NCBI GenBank assembly: GCA_028713675.1
Contig: JAQTNV010000018.1
Coordinates: 1 to 60,809, forward strand
Direction: 5' to 3'
Length of the DNA: 60,809 nucleotides
Source: a bacterium
GTDB taxonomy: Bacteria; Desulfobacterota; JAPLJL01
Below the pieces are notes generated by a model. That model searched no databases. It was not told the origin of the DNA and saw only the letters and a program-made list of their open reading frames with translations. Within the stretch, counting starts at the first letter, position 1. Each line of letters opens with the position of its first letter. Shown in pieces: positions 1-8,178 of this stretch. The position numbers and the translations under genes were made by a program.

Positions 1-1
1 C

Positions 2-1906
2 GCCCGGGACGACCAGGAGCTCAAGCTTTCCGCCCTCCGGAGCCTGAAAAAAATCAACACCCCCGCCGGGCAGGATTACCTGCTGGAGCTCCTGTCCGGC
101 CGTGATCCCCGGGCGGCCGGCTTCGCCATGGAACTGGCCCTTTCCACGGGTTCCCCCCGCCTGCTTCGCCGCCTGGCCGGGCTTTCCGGCGCGGAAGACC
201 CCCGGACCCGGGCCGGGGCGGTCCGGGCCGCGGTCCGTCTCGGAGACCAGGGCCTTCTCCCCGGGCTGAAGGATTTCCTGGCCGATGAAAGCCCCGAGGT
301 CAGGAGGGAGGCCGCCCGGGCGTACCTGGCTTTCCGCCCCGCGGAAACCGGGGAGGCATGTTCGGACCGTCTGAAAGCCGAAAAAGAACCCCGGGTCCGG
401 GCCCTGCTCTGGCAGGGATTGATTTCGAGCAGTGGCCGGGCGCATTCGGGGAATGCGCCGGGAAAGCCCGATTGGGAATCGGGCCCGACACCGGAAAAAC
501 CATTTTCCCCGCCGATCCCGGACGAGCTGAAAGACGAAATCAAGCGGATGATCCGCTCCGACGATGACGAGGAAAGGCTGGCCGCCCTGGATCTCCTGGA
601 ATGGATCGGGATCCCCGGCTTCGAGCAGGAGGTCCTGGAATTCCTGCTCCAGTCCACGAATGTCACCAAGGTCTGCTCGATTCTGCGGAAGGGCGGCCCT
701 GCCCTCGTACCTCAGGTGTTGCTCTGGCTGGAAGAGGGCCTGCCCGGGCGGGTCCAGGGAATCTTCTACCGTTTCCTGGGCGAGCTCGGGGACGAAAAAG
801 TCCTCCGGGTTCTCCGGATCTCCCTCTTCGAAGCATCCGGGGTTTCCCGGCTGGAACTGATCGAGGCCCTGAAGCGCTGGCGGACCCGGGCCGGGAAAAA
901 TCCCCTCTCCCCGGAGGAGATCCAGACCCTGCTCTCCGATTCGATCCAGAGGCACAACGAGTCCCTCCGCAAGTTCATCTGCTTTGACCGGGGCCTTCCG
1001 CCCGGGATCTCCTTTTCGCTTATCTCTTTATGGAAGACCCAGATCAGCCTCGAAGTCGAGACGATCCTGGCCCTGATCGGCCTGCTGATCGAGGAACAGC
1101 TGGCCCAGAAAATCAAGAATTCCCTTTCCGGCGGTTCGGAAGCGGAGCGGCAGAGCGCCCTCGAGGCCCTGGAGGAGGTCCTTCCTCATTCCCTCCGGGG
1201 CGCGGTCATGCGGATCCTCGATCCCCGCCCCGAGCCCCCAGCCCCGGGTTCCGGTTCCGGGGAGGAGGGTAAGGCCTGCCGGGAGGAACTGGCCGCCCTG
1301 ATCGAAAAGGGCGATCGCTTCGAGCGGGCCTTCGCCATCCTGGCCGCTCCCTCCTTTCCGGATTCTTACTCCGGGAAGTGGAAAGCTGAAATTCAGAAAC
1401 TGGCCTCCGACCCCGAACCGCGGGTGCGGGAGGCGGTGGAAATATTAAATCGCTCCGGGAAAACCAGGGAGGAAACCAAGATGCTGACGGCGCTGGAAAA
1501 AATCATGTTTCTCCAGGGGGTGGGAATTTTTCAACACCTGGCGATGGAGGACCTCGAGTTTCTCGCGGACATCGCCCGTGATGTCCGGGTGAAAAAGGGA
1601 GAGGTCCTTTTTCATCAAAACGATCCCGGCGACTCCCTTTTCCTGATCGTCTCGGGCAGCGTGGCGGTCCTCCGGGAGGAGGAAGGAAAGCAGAAGCAGA
1701 TCGCCCTCCTCTCCGAAAGGGAGTGCGTGGGGGAGATGGCCATCCTGGCCGCCGAAACCCGGACCGCCACGGTGGAAACCCGGGAGAATTCCGATTTCCT
1801 GATCATCCGCGGGGTGGATTTCCGCGATCTGATCCGGATGAACCCCGGGATCGTTTACCCGATCTTCAGATTGCTGGTGGGCCGTCTGAGGGTGGCGAAC
1901 AAATGA
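2..1906 (+). CDS. HEAT-repeat protein with C-terminal cyclic-nucleotide-binding domain, 5' truncated
   Basis: The reading frame is already open at base 2 and continues through the Met codon at 128, so the gene starts outside the window; 634 residues are visible. The first roughly 480 residues are leucine/alanine-rich alpha-helical pairs typical of HEAT repeats. The last roughly 125 residues form a cyclic-nucleotide-binding fold: a G-x-S-L-F-L-I-V-S-G-S-V-A strand, then G-E-M-A-I-L and R-T-A-T-V, the usual phosphate-binding cassette layout. Proteins of this build are known in some anaerobes fused behind a nucleotide-translocase (Npt-like) membrane domain, so the missing N-terminus may be a membrane part; that is inference. 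No SD or start can be judged. A repeat array begins five bases after the stop. Confidence 0.85.
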   Translation, partial: ARDDQELKLSALRSLKKINTPAGQDYLLELLSGRDPRAAGFAMELALSTGSPRLLRRLAGLSGAEDPRTRAGAVRAAVRLGDQGLLPGLKDFLADESPEVRREAARAYLAFRPAETGEACSDRLKAEKEPRVRALLWQGLISSSGRAHSGNAPGKPDWESGPTPEKPFSPPIPDELKDEIKRMIRSDDDEERLAALDLLEWIGIPGFEQEVLEFLLQSTNVTKVCSILRKGGPALVPQVLLWLEEGLPGRVQGIFYRFLGELGDEKVLRVLRISLFEASGVSRLELIEALKRWRTRAGKNPLSPEEIQTLLSDSIQRHNESLRKFICFDRGLPPGISFSLISLWKTQISLEVETILALIGLLIEEQLAQKIKNSLSGGSEAERQSALEALEEVLPHSLRGAVMRILDPRPEPPAPGSGSGEEGKACREELAALIEKGDRFERAFAILAAPSFPDSYSGKWKAEIQKLASDPEPRVREAVEILNRSGKTREETKMLTALEKIMFLQGVGIFQHLAMEDLEFLADIARDVRVKKGEVLFHQNDPGDSLFLIVSGSVAVLREEEGKQKQIALLSERECVGEMAILAAETRTATVETRENSDFLIIRGVDFRDLIRMNPGIVYPIFRLLVGRLRVANK

Positions 1907-1910
1907 ATGT

Positions 1911-1975
1911 AGCAAGTAGCAGGTAACAGGTAACAGGTAAAAAATCATAAGAACAGGTTGCAGGTAGCAGATAAC
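1911..1975 (+). repeat. CAGGTAA/CAGGTAG word array behind the stop codon
   Basis: Short degenerate words (GTAGCA, CAGGTAA, CAGGTAG) follow the stop of the HEAT/CNB gene. A related tract recurs near 2727-2760 and 5535-5575, next to the same terminator hairpin. Confidence 0.7.
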
Positions 1976-2006
1976 CGGTTACCAACAAAAATGTGAAGAA
2001 ATAAAA

Positions 2007-2026
2007 GAGGGCGCCGAAGCGCCCTC
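2007..2026 (-). terminator. Intrinsic terminator with UUCG tetraloop (copy 1)
   Basis: An 8-bp perfect stem (GAGGGCGC/GCGCCCTC) closes a TTCG loop on the minus strand, followed on that strand by a T-rich run. It sits about 80 bp behind the stop of the short kelch gene. The same hairpin recurs at 2780-2799 and 5588-5607. Confidence 0.75.
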
Positions 2027-2044
2027 CCGTATTTTTAATGCCAC

Positions 2045-2067
2045 GCAACCTGAAGGTTGCGGCTACC
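2045..2067. repeat. Short hairpin of the GCGGCTAC family
   Basis: GCAACCTgaAGGTTGC followed by GGCTACC. Related hairpins lie at 5626-5647, 47769-47791, 47963-47987 and 52463-52487; they look like the two ends of the longer 56-bp element brought together. Confidence 0.6.
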
Positions 2068-2107
2068 TTTTATTTCTTAAGTATTTATCTTAACACCTGC
2101 TTACTTA

Positions 2108-2593
2108 TCATGGTGTATATATTCCGCCGGTATTGAGAAGGCCATCTCCATATCCTCCCCAGACAATCATTTTTGTACCGGCCCAAACCGCGGTATGGTA
2201 CTCCCTTCCGGAAGGCACATTCGCACCGGTACTGGTGGGAGTCCAGGAATCAGTCACCGGATTATACCTCCCCCCGGTATCAGTAACCCCGCCAACGTCT
2301 TCACCACCCCACACAATCATCTCTGAATCGGTCCAGACCGCGGTATGGTACTCCCTTCCGGAAGGCACGTTCGCACCGGTACTGGTGGGTGTCCAGGTAT
2401 CATGAGAGATAGTGTCGGCAGGCGGAGAAGTAGTGTCTCTTTTATTACCAAAACAACTAAAAATCGGCTGATCCAAGGCCTGAGTCTCGATGGCCGACGA
2501 GGCCGCGAAACCGAGACGGCCGGAGGGATCGATGGTAATGGAAAATCCCACCAGGATGAAGAGAATAACCAGGAAAGTTATTATTTTTTTCAT
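2108..2593 (-). CDS. Short secreted kelch-like repeat protein (deletion paralogue)
   Basis: This 161-residue protein begins at the internal ATG giving MKKIITFLVILFI, a clear signal peptide; the longer frame upstream would put coding sequence over the leader. After the peptide comes a short linker and only two kelch-like blades (each ending A-V-W...MIVWGG...GGRYNP). The signal peptide and upstream leader are almost identical to those of the 836-residue protein encoded at 2890-5400, so it is a paralogue that has lost the Ig-like domain and most blades. Two blades cannot close a propeller alone; it may be a decaying gene, a swap cassette, or a partner that completes another propeller. Function unknown. 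Confidence 0.65.
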   Translation of the reverse strand: MKKIITFLVILFILVGFSITIDPSGRLGFAASSAIETQALDQPIFSCFGNKRDTTSPPADTISHDTWTPTSTGANVPSGREYHTAVWTDSEMIVWGGEDVGGVTDTGGRYNPVTDSWTPTSTGANVPSGREYHTAVWAGTKMIVWGGYGDGLLNTGGIYTP

Positions 2594-2676
2594 TTCCAGC
2601 TCTTTCGTCTGGCCCTTTATAAGAACAAGGCCAATCCGCACTGATAGTTTTTCTGAAAATTAAATACGGTTGTACT

Positions 2677-2705
2677 ATTGTCTAACGACTATATCGGGAA
2701 GTCAA
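2677..2705 (-). promoter_or_regulatory. Sigma70-like promoter of the short kelch gene
   Basis: On the minus strand TTGACT, a 17-bp spacer and GACAAT, about 85 bp before the ATG. The same promoter with the same spacing precedes the long kelch gene (5484-5512). Confidence 0.5.
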
Positions 2706-2779
2706 ACAAAAAAAGCTGGAATAAATCAGGTTGCAGGTAGCAGATAACCGGTTACCAACAAAAATGTGAAGAAATAAAA

Positions 2780-2799
2780 GAGGGCGCCGAAGCGCCCTC
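2780..2799 (-). terminator. Intrinsic terminator with UUCG tetraloop (copy 2)
   Basis: Same 20-base hairpin as at 2007-2026, with a T-rich run on the minus strand; it lies about 90 bp behind the stop of the long kelch gene. Confidence 0.75.
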
Positions 2800-2817
2800 A
2801 TTTATTTCCAATAGAAT

Positions 2818-2872
2818 GCAAGTTTCCCTCGGCCATAATACCTCGGGATCTGATCGAAAAGCCTGCGGCTAC
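2818..2872. repeat. Dispersed 56-bp element, copy 1
   Basis: Shares the core CCTCGGGATCTGATCGAAAA and the GCCTGCGGCTAC end with copies at 39447-39502, 42979-43034, 47702-47757 (inverted) and 50972-51027. Confidence 0.75.
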
Positions 2873-2889
2873 AATTTCACCAGCGCTGC

Positions 2890-5400
2890 TTACGGGAAAT
2901 AAATCGCCCCGTCATTGAAAGACGAAGTGCCGTCGTTTCCGCTCCAGACCAGCATCCCGGTCCCGGTCCAAATAGAGTTGTGAAATCCTCTCGGGGAAGG
3001 CGCATCGGTGGTAGAGATAACCTGCCACGAGTTCGAAACCGGGTCGTATCTTCCCCCCGACCTCACGTATGCGTACCCATACCCCCCGAAAATGATCATT
3101 TCCGTTCCCGTCCAAACCGCCGTTTGTCCATACCTTCCCGAGGGAACTCCGGTGGTAGCGGATACATTCTGCCAGCTGTTGGTAAAGGGATTGTAGCGCC
3201 CGCCGGAATTCAACGGATTGATGCCGTCGTATCCCCCCCAAACAATCATTTCCGAACCGGTCCAAACCGCCGAGGGGAATCTGCTCGCCGCCGGCGCCCC
3301 CGTGGTGGAAATAGTCGTCCAGGTATTCCCAGAGGGATAATATCTGCCCCCGGTACTGTAGTATGTGGACCCGTTCCACCCCGTCCAGATAATCATGCTT
3401 GAGCCGTTCCAGACCGCGACCTGTCCGGCCCGGGCGGATGGAGACCCCGTGGTGGAAGTAACCGTCCAGGAATTCGGTTCGGGGTAATACCTGCCTCCGG
3501 TGTTAAGATATGAGCCGTTATACCCTCCCCAGACAATCATGTTCGTGCCCGTCCAAACCGCGGTGTGGGTATTCCTGGCCGTTGGAGCCCCCGCAGGGTT
3601 CACTGCCACCCAGGTATCGGCGGAAGGGTTATACTTTCCGCCGGTCTGAAGGTATGCACCACCGTCATATCCACCCCAGACGATCATTTCCGAACCGGTC
3701 CAGACCGCCGTGTGCTGGTACCGTCTGGTAGGCGCGTTGGTAAGGGAAGTCGCCGACCATGCATCGGTAGAAGGATTGTATTTTCCGCCGGTCTGAAGGT
3801 AAGCGCCACCGTCATGCCCCCCCCAGACAATCATTTCCGAACCCGTCCAGACGGCGGTGTGGTTAACCCTTTCCGCTGGAGTGCCGATGGTGGACATGGC
3901 GGTCCAGGTATTTGACACCGGATCATATCTCCGCCCGGTTTTCAGGTAATTCGCGGCATTGAATCCGCCCCAGACGATCATCTCCGAACCCGTCCAGACG
4001 GCGGTGTGATATGCGCGTTCCGATGAAGACCCATTGATATCGGTGGCCTGCCAAGTATTGGAGACCGGATTATATTTCCCGCCGGAATTCAAAAAGGTAC
4101 GACCATACCCCCCGAAAATGATCATTTCCGTTCCCGTCCAAACCGCCGTTAGCGCATACCTTTCCGAGGGAACTCCGGTGGTAGCGGATACATTCTGCCA
4201 GCTGTTGGTAAAGGGATTGTAGCGCCCACCGGAATTCAACGGATTGATGCCGTCGTATCCCCCCCAAACAATCATTTCCGAACCGGTCCAGACCGCCGAG
4301 GGGAATCTGCTCGCCGCCGGCGCCCCCGTGGTGGAAATAGTCGTCCAGGTATTCCCAGAGGGATAATATCTGCCCCCGGTACTGTAGTATGTGGACCCGT
4401 TCCACCCCGTCCAGATAATCATGCTGGAGCCGTTCCAGACCGCGACCTGTCCGGTCCGGGCGGAAGGGGCACCCGTGGTGGAGGTAACCGTCCAGGAATT
4501 CGGCCCGGGGTAATACTTGGCCCCGGTATTGAGGTATGAGCCGTTATATCCTCCCCAGACAATCATGTTCGAGCCGGTCCAGACCGCCGTGTGTTCTCTC
4601 CGAACCGCAGGCGCCCCCACGGTGTTGACCGCCGTCCAGGTATCGGCTGAAGGGTCATACTTTCCGCCGGTCTGAAGGTATGCGCTGCCGTCATATCCAC
4701 CCCAGACGATCATTTCCGAACCGGACCAGACCGCCGAATGTAGAAATCGACCGGATGGTACGTTGGCGGATGAAGTCGCCAACCAGGTATCGGTGGAGGG
4801 ATTATACCTCCCTCCGGTTTGGAGATAGGCACTACCGTCGGAACCGCCCCAGACGATCATCTCCGTCCCGGTCCAGACTGCCGTGGCCATGCTTCTTGCC
4901 GAAGGGGCGTTCACGATTATATTGGGCGGGACTTGCCAATAACCCGTCTTGATTTCCCAGACATAGGAAGCCGGGACAGAATCGACATTTCCCCTCACAT
5001 CCCAAGCCCTCACCAGGAATTCATGTTGACCGGAAGAAAGCCCGGAATAGGTCATCGGAGAGGAACAAGTCGAATATCCTCCCCCGTCCAGCTGGCATTC
5101 AAAGGTACAACCTGTCCCCAGCAGACCATCGCACTGGAAAGAAAAAGTCGAGGTGGTGGAAGGGTCCGGATCCAGGGGTTTCTGGGTAATCCAGGTTTCC
5201 GGGGGCCAATTCTGAAAATAGGAGGGGTTATTATTGTTTTGAGTCGGGGTCCGACCCTGGCAGGAAAGGACCGACTCGTCCAGATCGTCAGGTCCGACTA
5301 GGGAAGAAGCCGCAAATCCGAGACGGCCGGAGGGATCGATGGTAATGGAAAATCCCACCAGGATGAAGAGAATAACCAGGAAAGTTATTACTTTTTTCAT
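2890..5400 (-). CDS. Secreted protein with Ig-like domain and 14 kelch-like blades (two beta-propellers)
   Basis: 836 residues starting at the ATG giving MKKVITFLVILFIL, a signal peptide ending near AASS. Residues about 50-150 form an Ig-like domain of the type with F-x-C-Q-L-D-G-G-G, C-S-S-P and W-D-x-x-G-N motifs, often found in secreted adhesive proteins. The rest is 14 tandem units of about 49 residues, each with HTAVWTGSEMIVWGGYDG-like strands and a GGRYNP..W turn. Units 1-7 match units 8-14 in register, an internal duplication of 342 codons, so two seven-bladed propellers are likely. It carries no anchor that I can see, so secretion to periplasm or outside is inferred. Ligand unknown. 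It has its own promoter and terminator, copied from or to the short paralogue. Confidence 0.85.
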   Translation of the reverse strand: MKKVITFLVILFILVGFSITIDPSGRLGFAASSLVGPDDLDESVLSCQGRTPTQNNNNPSYFQNWPPETWITQKPLDPDPSTTSTFSFQCDGLLGTGCTFECQLDGGGYSTCSSPMTYSGLSSGQHEFLVRAWDVRGNVDSVPASYVWEIKTGYWQVPPNIIVNAPSARSMATAVWTGTEMIVWGGSDGSAYLQTGGRYNPSTDTWLATSSANVPSGRFLHSAVWSGSEMIVWGGYDGSAYLQTGGKYDPSADTWTAVNTVGAPAVRREHTAVWTGSNMIVWGGYNGSYLNTGAKYYPGPNSWTVTSTTGAPSARTGQVAVWNGSSMIIWTGWNGSTYYSTGGRYYPSGNTWTTISTTGAPAASRFPSAVWTGSEMIVWGGYDGINPLNSGGRYNPFTNSWQNVSATTGVPSERYALTAVWTGTEMIIFGGYGRTFLNSGGKYNPVSNTWQATDINGSSSERAYHTAVWTGSEMIVWGGFNAANYLKTGRRYDPVSNTWTAMSTIGTPAERVNHTAVWTGSEMIVWGGHDGGAYLQTGGKYNPSTDAWSATSLTNAPTRRYQHTAVWTGSEMIVWGGYDGGAYLQTGGKYNPSADTWVAVNPAGAPTARNTHTAVWTGTNMIVWGGYNGSYLNTGGRYYPEPNSWTVTSTTGSPSARAGQVAVWNGSSMIIWTGWNGSTYYSTGGRYYPSGNTWTTISTTGAPAASRFPSAVWTGSEMIVWGGYDGINPLNSGGRYNPFTNSWQNVSATTGVPSGRYGQTAVWTGTEMIIFGGYGYAYVRSGGRYDPVSNSWQVISTTDAPSPRGFHNSIWTGTGMLVWSGNDGTSSFNDGAIYFP
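3087..4446 (-). repeat. Internal tandem duplication, 1026-bp offset
   Basis: Bases 3087-3420 and 4113-4446 are nearly identical and exactly 1026 bp (342 codons, seven blades) apart, with only a handful of mismatches, while flanking blades are more diverged. Confidence 0.8.
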
Positions 5401-5483
5401 TTCCCGCTCTTTCGTTTGGGCCTTTATAAGAACAAGGCCAATCCGCACTGATAGTTATTCTGAAAATTAAATACGATTGTACT

Positions 5484-5512
5484 ATTGTCTAACGACTATA
5501 TCGGGAAGTCAA
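5484..5512 (-). promoter_or_regulatory. Sigma70-like promoter of the long kelch gene
   Basis: TTGACT, 17-bp spacer, GACAAT on the minus strand, about 85 bp before the ATG at 5400; duplicated at 2677-2705. Confidence 0.5.
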
Positions 5513-5587
5513 ACAAAAAAAGCTGGAATAAATCAGGTTACAGGTAGCAGATAACCGGTAACCAAACAAAAATGTGAAGAAAATAAA

Positions 5588-5607
5588 GAGGGCGCCGAAG
5601 CGCCCTC
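5588..5607 (-). terminator. Intrinsic terminator with UUCG tetraloop (copy 3)
   Basis: Third copy of the hairpin, about 90 bp behind the stop of the leftward HEAT gene, with a T-rich run on the minus strand. Confidence 0.75.
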
Positions 5608-5625
5608 CCGTATTTCCAATGAAAC

Positions 5626-5647
5626 GCAACCTAAAGGTTGCGGCTAC
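5626..5647. repeat. Short hairpin of the GCGGCTAC family
   Basis: GCAACCTaaAGGTTGC plus GGCTAC, as at 2045-2067. The sense-polarised words CACCTTTGAGCTTTGAGC follow at 5660-5697. Confidence 0.6.
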
Positions 5648-5697
5648 TATCTTTTATTCTTGCCTTTCACCTTTGAGCTTTGAGCTTTCACCTTTTT

Positions 5698-7071
5698 TTA
5701 CTGTCCCGGCTGGACCAGGGAAAAGAAAGCCACGGTTTTTTTGCCTTTCGCTTCGGTAACTTTGAGATTGATCCCGCGGCTTCCGTATTTGTAGGTAAAC
5801 TGTGTGAATTGCGCCCCGAAAACATTCACCTCTTCCTGCTCCACCTCGCTCTCGGCCCCGAGCAGGCTTTTCCGGTACTGTTCGTCCTGGGCAATCCTGT
5901 CACTCAGGAGCTCGCGGTTGGCCGCGGGCAGGCTGGCGGCAAAATCGGCGGAGATGGCGATCTCAGTCACTTTCTGGTTGGACCCGTAGCTGATTTTCAT
6001 GCCCGGGTAATCCAGGGTCTGTTTCTTGGCGTTCTGGTACCGCGGGGCCCCCAGAACCCTGGTCACCTTGGAGAGTTCATCCCCCAGGCGGATGCCTTTG
6101 ACCGAGAAATCAAGACTGGTGAGCTGGAAATTCCCGGGAAGGTCGCCCTGGACCAAGTCGATGATTTTCCCGGGCGCGGGACGGGCGGCCGGGACCGCGT
6201 CGAGCTTGGCGGCCGGCAGTTTGGCCATCTGGGTTTTCCCCGGGGCCGGAGCCTGGGCCACGGCCGGAACCCCCATGGTGATCAAGGCCTCCTTGGCCAC
6301 CTCCCGGACCACCTGCTCGGGATCGGAAAGCAGTACCTGCAAGGGGCCGATGGCCAGGCGGTCCCCGGTCTGTCCCAGGGACTGCGCGGTGTACATCCGG
6401 ACAATCTTGTTGGCGTCCGCCAGCGCCTTGATCAGGTAAGGCACGGTCTTCCCGGACCCGACCAGCTTGGAGAGCTCTCCCAGGCACTCCGCGGCCACCG
6501 CCCGGACCCGGTACTCGGGATCCTTCAGGTGCTCGGTCAGTTCATAAAGCGAATCCGGTCCCTTCAGGGCCAGATAGGAACGCAGGGCCTCGGTCCGGAC
6601 ATATTGGTCGGAATCGGCCAGGAGCGGCTCCAGGGCCTGGGCCTTGTCCTTGGCGTTCAAGGCCCGGAGGGAAATAGCCGCGAACATCCGCACGTTCTGG
6701 TTTTTATCGCCGGCGGCCTTGATCACTTGGGGCAGGGCCCGCAGATCGCCCCGCCGGCCGAGGGCCTGGATGGCCGTGGCCCGGTTCACCGGGTTGGTCC
6801 CGTTGGCGAATTCCAGCAACCGGTCGTAGGCCGTTTCGCCCTCGGTCTCGCCCAGGGCCGCGATGTATTCAATCGTCTGGTTCTGGGATTGGAACTCCGC
6901 ACCTTCGGGTCCCAGCGGATTCGCCAGTCCCTCCACCCCTTCCCCCTCAACTTCGCCGGCCGGCTCCGCCAGGCCCCCCGCTTCTTCCTCTTCGTCGGCG
7001 AGAACCGGGCCCGCGGCAAAAGCCAGTCCGATCAACAGGGCCAAAATTGAAGTTTTGATTATGTCTTTCAT
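5698..7071 (-). CDS. Secreted HEAT-repeat protein
   Basis: 457 residues. The ATG at 7071 is chosen over the TTG two codons upstream because GAGG stands 6 bp before it. A signal peptide (DIIKTSILALLIGLAFAAGPVLA) is followed by an acidic stretch, then about 220 residues of HEAT repeats with R-x-x-A-A-x-A-L-G motifs, a proline/alanine linker, and a C-terminal domain of about 130 residues containing I-R-L-G-D and V-L-G-A-P motifs that recall the SmpA/OmlA-type fold. The likely location is periplasm, with a scaffolding or assembly role; that is inference. Terminator copy 3 ends the unit. Confidence 0.8.
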   Translation of the reverse strand: MKDIIKTSILALLIGLAFAAGPVLADEEEEAGGLAEPAGEVEGEGVEGLANPLGPEGAEFQSQNQTIEYIAALGETEGETAYDRLLEFANGTNPVNRATAIQALGRRGDLRALPQVIKAAGDKNQNVRMFAAISLRALNAKDKAQALEPLLADSDQYVRTEALRSYLALKGPDSLYELTEHLKDPEYRVRAVAAECLGELSKLVGSGKTVPYLIKALADANKIVRMYTAQSLGQTGDRLAIGPLQVLLSDPEQVVREVAKEALITMGVPAVAQAPAPGKTQMAKLPAAKLDAVPAARPAPGKIIDLVQGDLPGNFQLTSLDFSVKGIRLGDELSKVTRVLGAPRYQNAKKQTLDYPGMKISYGSNQKVTEIAISADFAASLPAANRELLSDRIAQDEQYRKSLLGAESEVEQEEVNVFGAQFTQFTYKYGSRGINLKVTEAKGKKTVAFFSLVQPGQ

Positions 7072-7159
7072 GGGCAACCTCGCTAAAATATTTTGCTGCT
7101 TACTGTTTAGTGCCTATTTATCCTGAGCTCCGTCGAAGGACTGCCTACTGGCCACTGTT

Positions 7160-7218
7160 TTTTTTCTGACCTTTGACCTTTGAGCTTCCAGCTTTCAACT
7201 GCTTACTGCCTACTTGAT
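7160..7218 (-). repeat. Word array behind a leftward stop codon
   Basis: Read on the plus strand: GACCTTTGACCTTTGAGC, then CTTACTGCCTACTTG, abutting the stop of the next gene. Sense on the minus strand. Confidence 0.7.
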
Positions 7219-8040
7219 TTAGATCCCGGCTCCGGGAAGGACCTCGATCCTGAAGCCCGGCTCCAGGTGGAAATATTTCTTGTATATTTTCTCGTAAGTT
7301 CCATCCAGCTCCATCTGCATCAGGGCCAGGTTGACGGCCTCCCGCCACTTGGAGTCATTCTCGCGGACACCGATGCCGTAGGGCTCGACGGTAAAAGCCG
7401 GGCCGGCCACCTCGAGATCGGGATTGTCCGCCGCGGCCGCCACGCAGTAGCTCCGGTCGGTGGTCAGGGCGTCCACCATCCCGCGTTCCAGGGCTTTCAG
7501 CGCCGCCGGGTATTCATCATAAAGCAGGAGCTTGGCCTGGGGGACAAAGGAGACCAGTTTGAGCGAGCTGGTCGCCCCCCGAACCGCGGCTACCGTCTTC
7601 CCGGCCAGGTCCTTGAGCCCCTTGATCTTCTCCCCCTTGCGGACCAGGAGGGACTGCCCGTCCTGGAAATAGGTGGTGGAGAAATCGATCTGGGCCTCCC
7701 GGGTGATGTTGTGGGTCATGCTGGCGATGACCAGATCCACCTTGCCCGCGAGCAGGTCGGGAATCCGGGATTCCGAGGTCACTTTGACCAGTTCGACCGG
7801 AACGCCGATTTTCTTCCCGAGATACTGGGCCATTTCTACGTCGAAACCCTCGTTTTCCCCCTTCTCGTTCAGATAGCCGAAGGGCTTGAAGTCGAACTTG
7901 ACCCCGGCCAGGAGCTTGCCCCGGGCCTTGACCTTGTCCAGGGTGCCTTTCGCCGGCGCCCCGGCCTTCTGGCAGGAAAACATCGCTACCCCCGCCAGCA
8001 CCAGGACAGAAACCATGACGCGGTAAATGTTAGCTTTCAT
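7219..8040 (-). CDS. Amino-acid-type ABC transporter substrate-binding lipoprotein
   Basis: 273 residues from the ATG at 8040, with GGAGG 8 bp upstream. The N-terminus is a lipoprotein signal (VLVLAGVAMFSC), so the mature protein is probably tethered through the Cys. The body is a full type II periplasmic binding protein of the polar amino acid family (SBP_bac_3): L-x-A-G-V-K-x-D-F-x-P-F near the start, G-F-D-V-E-M-A, D-L-V-I-A-S-M-T, a ligand-binding R-G-A-T-S-S-L region, and the YGIGVRENDSKWREAVN end. The substrate cannot be read. No permease or ATPase gene lies beside it, so it either serves a distant transporter or acts in sensing. Confidence 0.88.
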   Translation of the reverse strand: MKANIYRVMVSVLVLAGVAMFSCQKAGAPAKGTLDKVKARGKLLAGVKFDFKPFGYLNEKGENEGFDVEMAQYLGKKIGVPVELVKVTSESRIPDLLAGKVDLVIASMTHNITREAQIDFSTTYFQDGQSLLVRKGEKIKGLKDLAGKTVAAVRGATSSLKLVSFVPQAKLLLYDEYPAALKALERGMVDALTTDRSYCVAAAADNPDLEVAGPAFTVEPYGIGVRENDSKWREAVNLALMQMELDGTYEKIYKKYFHLEPGFRIEVLPGAGI

Positions 8041-8178
8041 AAGTTCCGCCTCCATTTTTCAATATATTTGGTTGGGCCTATGATACCTGTAAGCAATTCC
8101 GGTGGCAAGGAAAAAAACACCTGCCTCCAGAATCTCTTCCGGAGCGGAAAAACCGCCCCGGATCCATTTCATTGACGC

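Noticed and set aside
2133-2405. 90-codon plus-strand frame opposite the short kelch gene
   Set aside because: It mirrors the repeat structure of the minus-strand gene, which has promoter, signal peptide and terminator.
7219-8040. Complete amino-acid ABC uptake operon
   Set aside because: Only the binding protein is present; the neighbours are unrelated leftward genes and the ABC pair at 31.7-34.1 kb is exporter-like.
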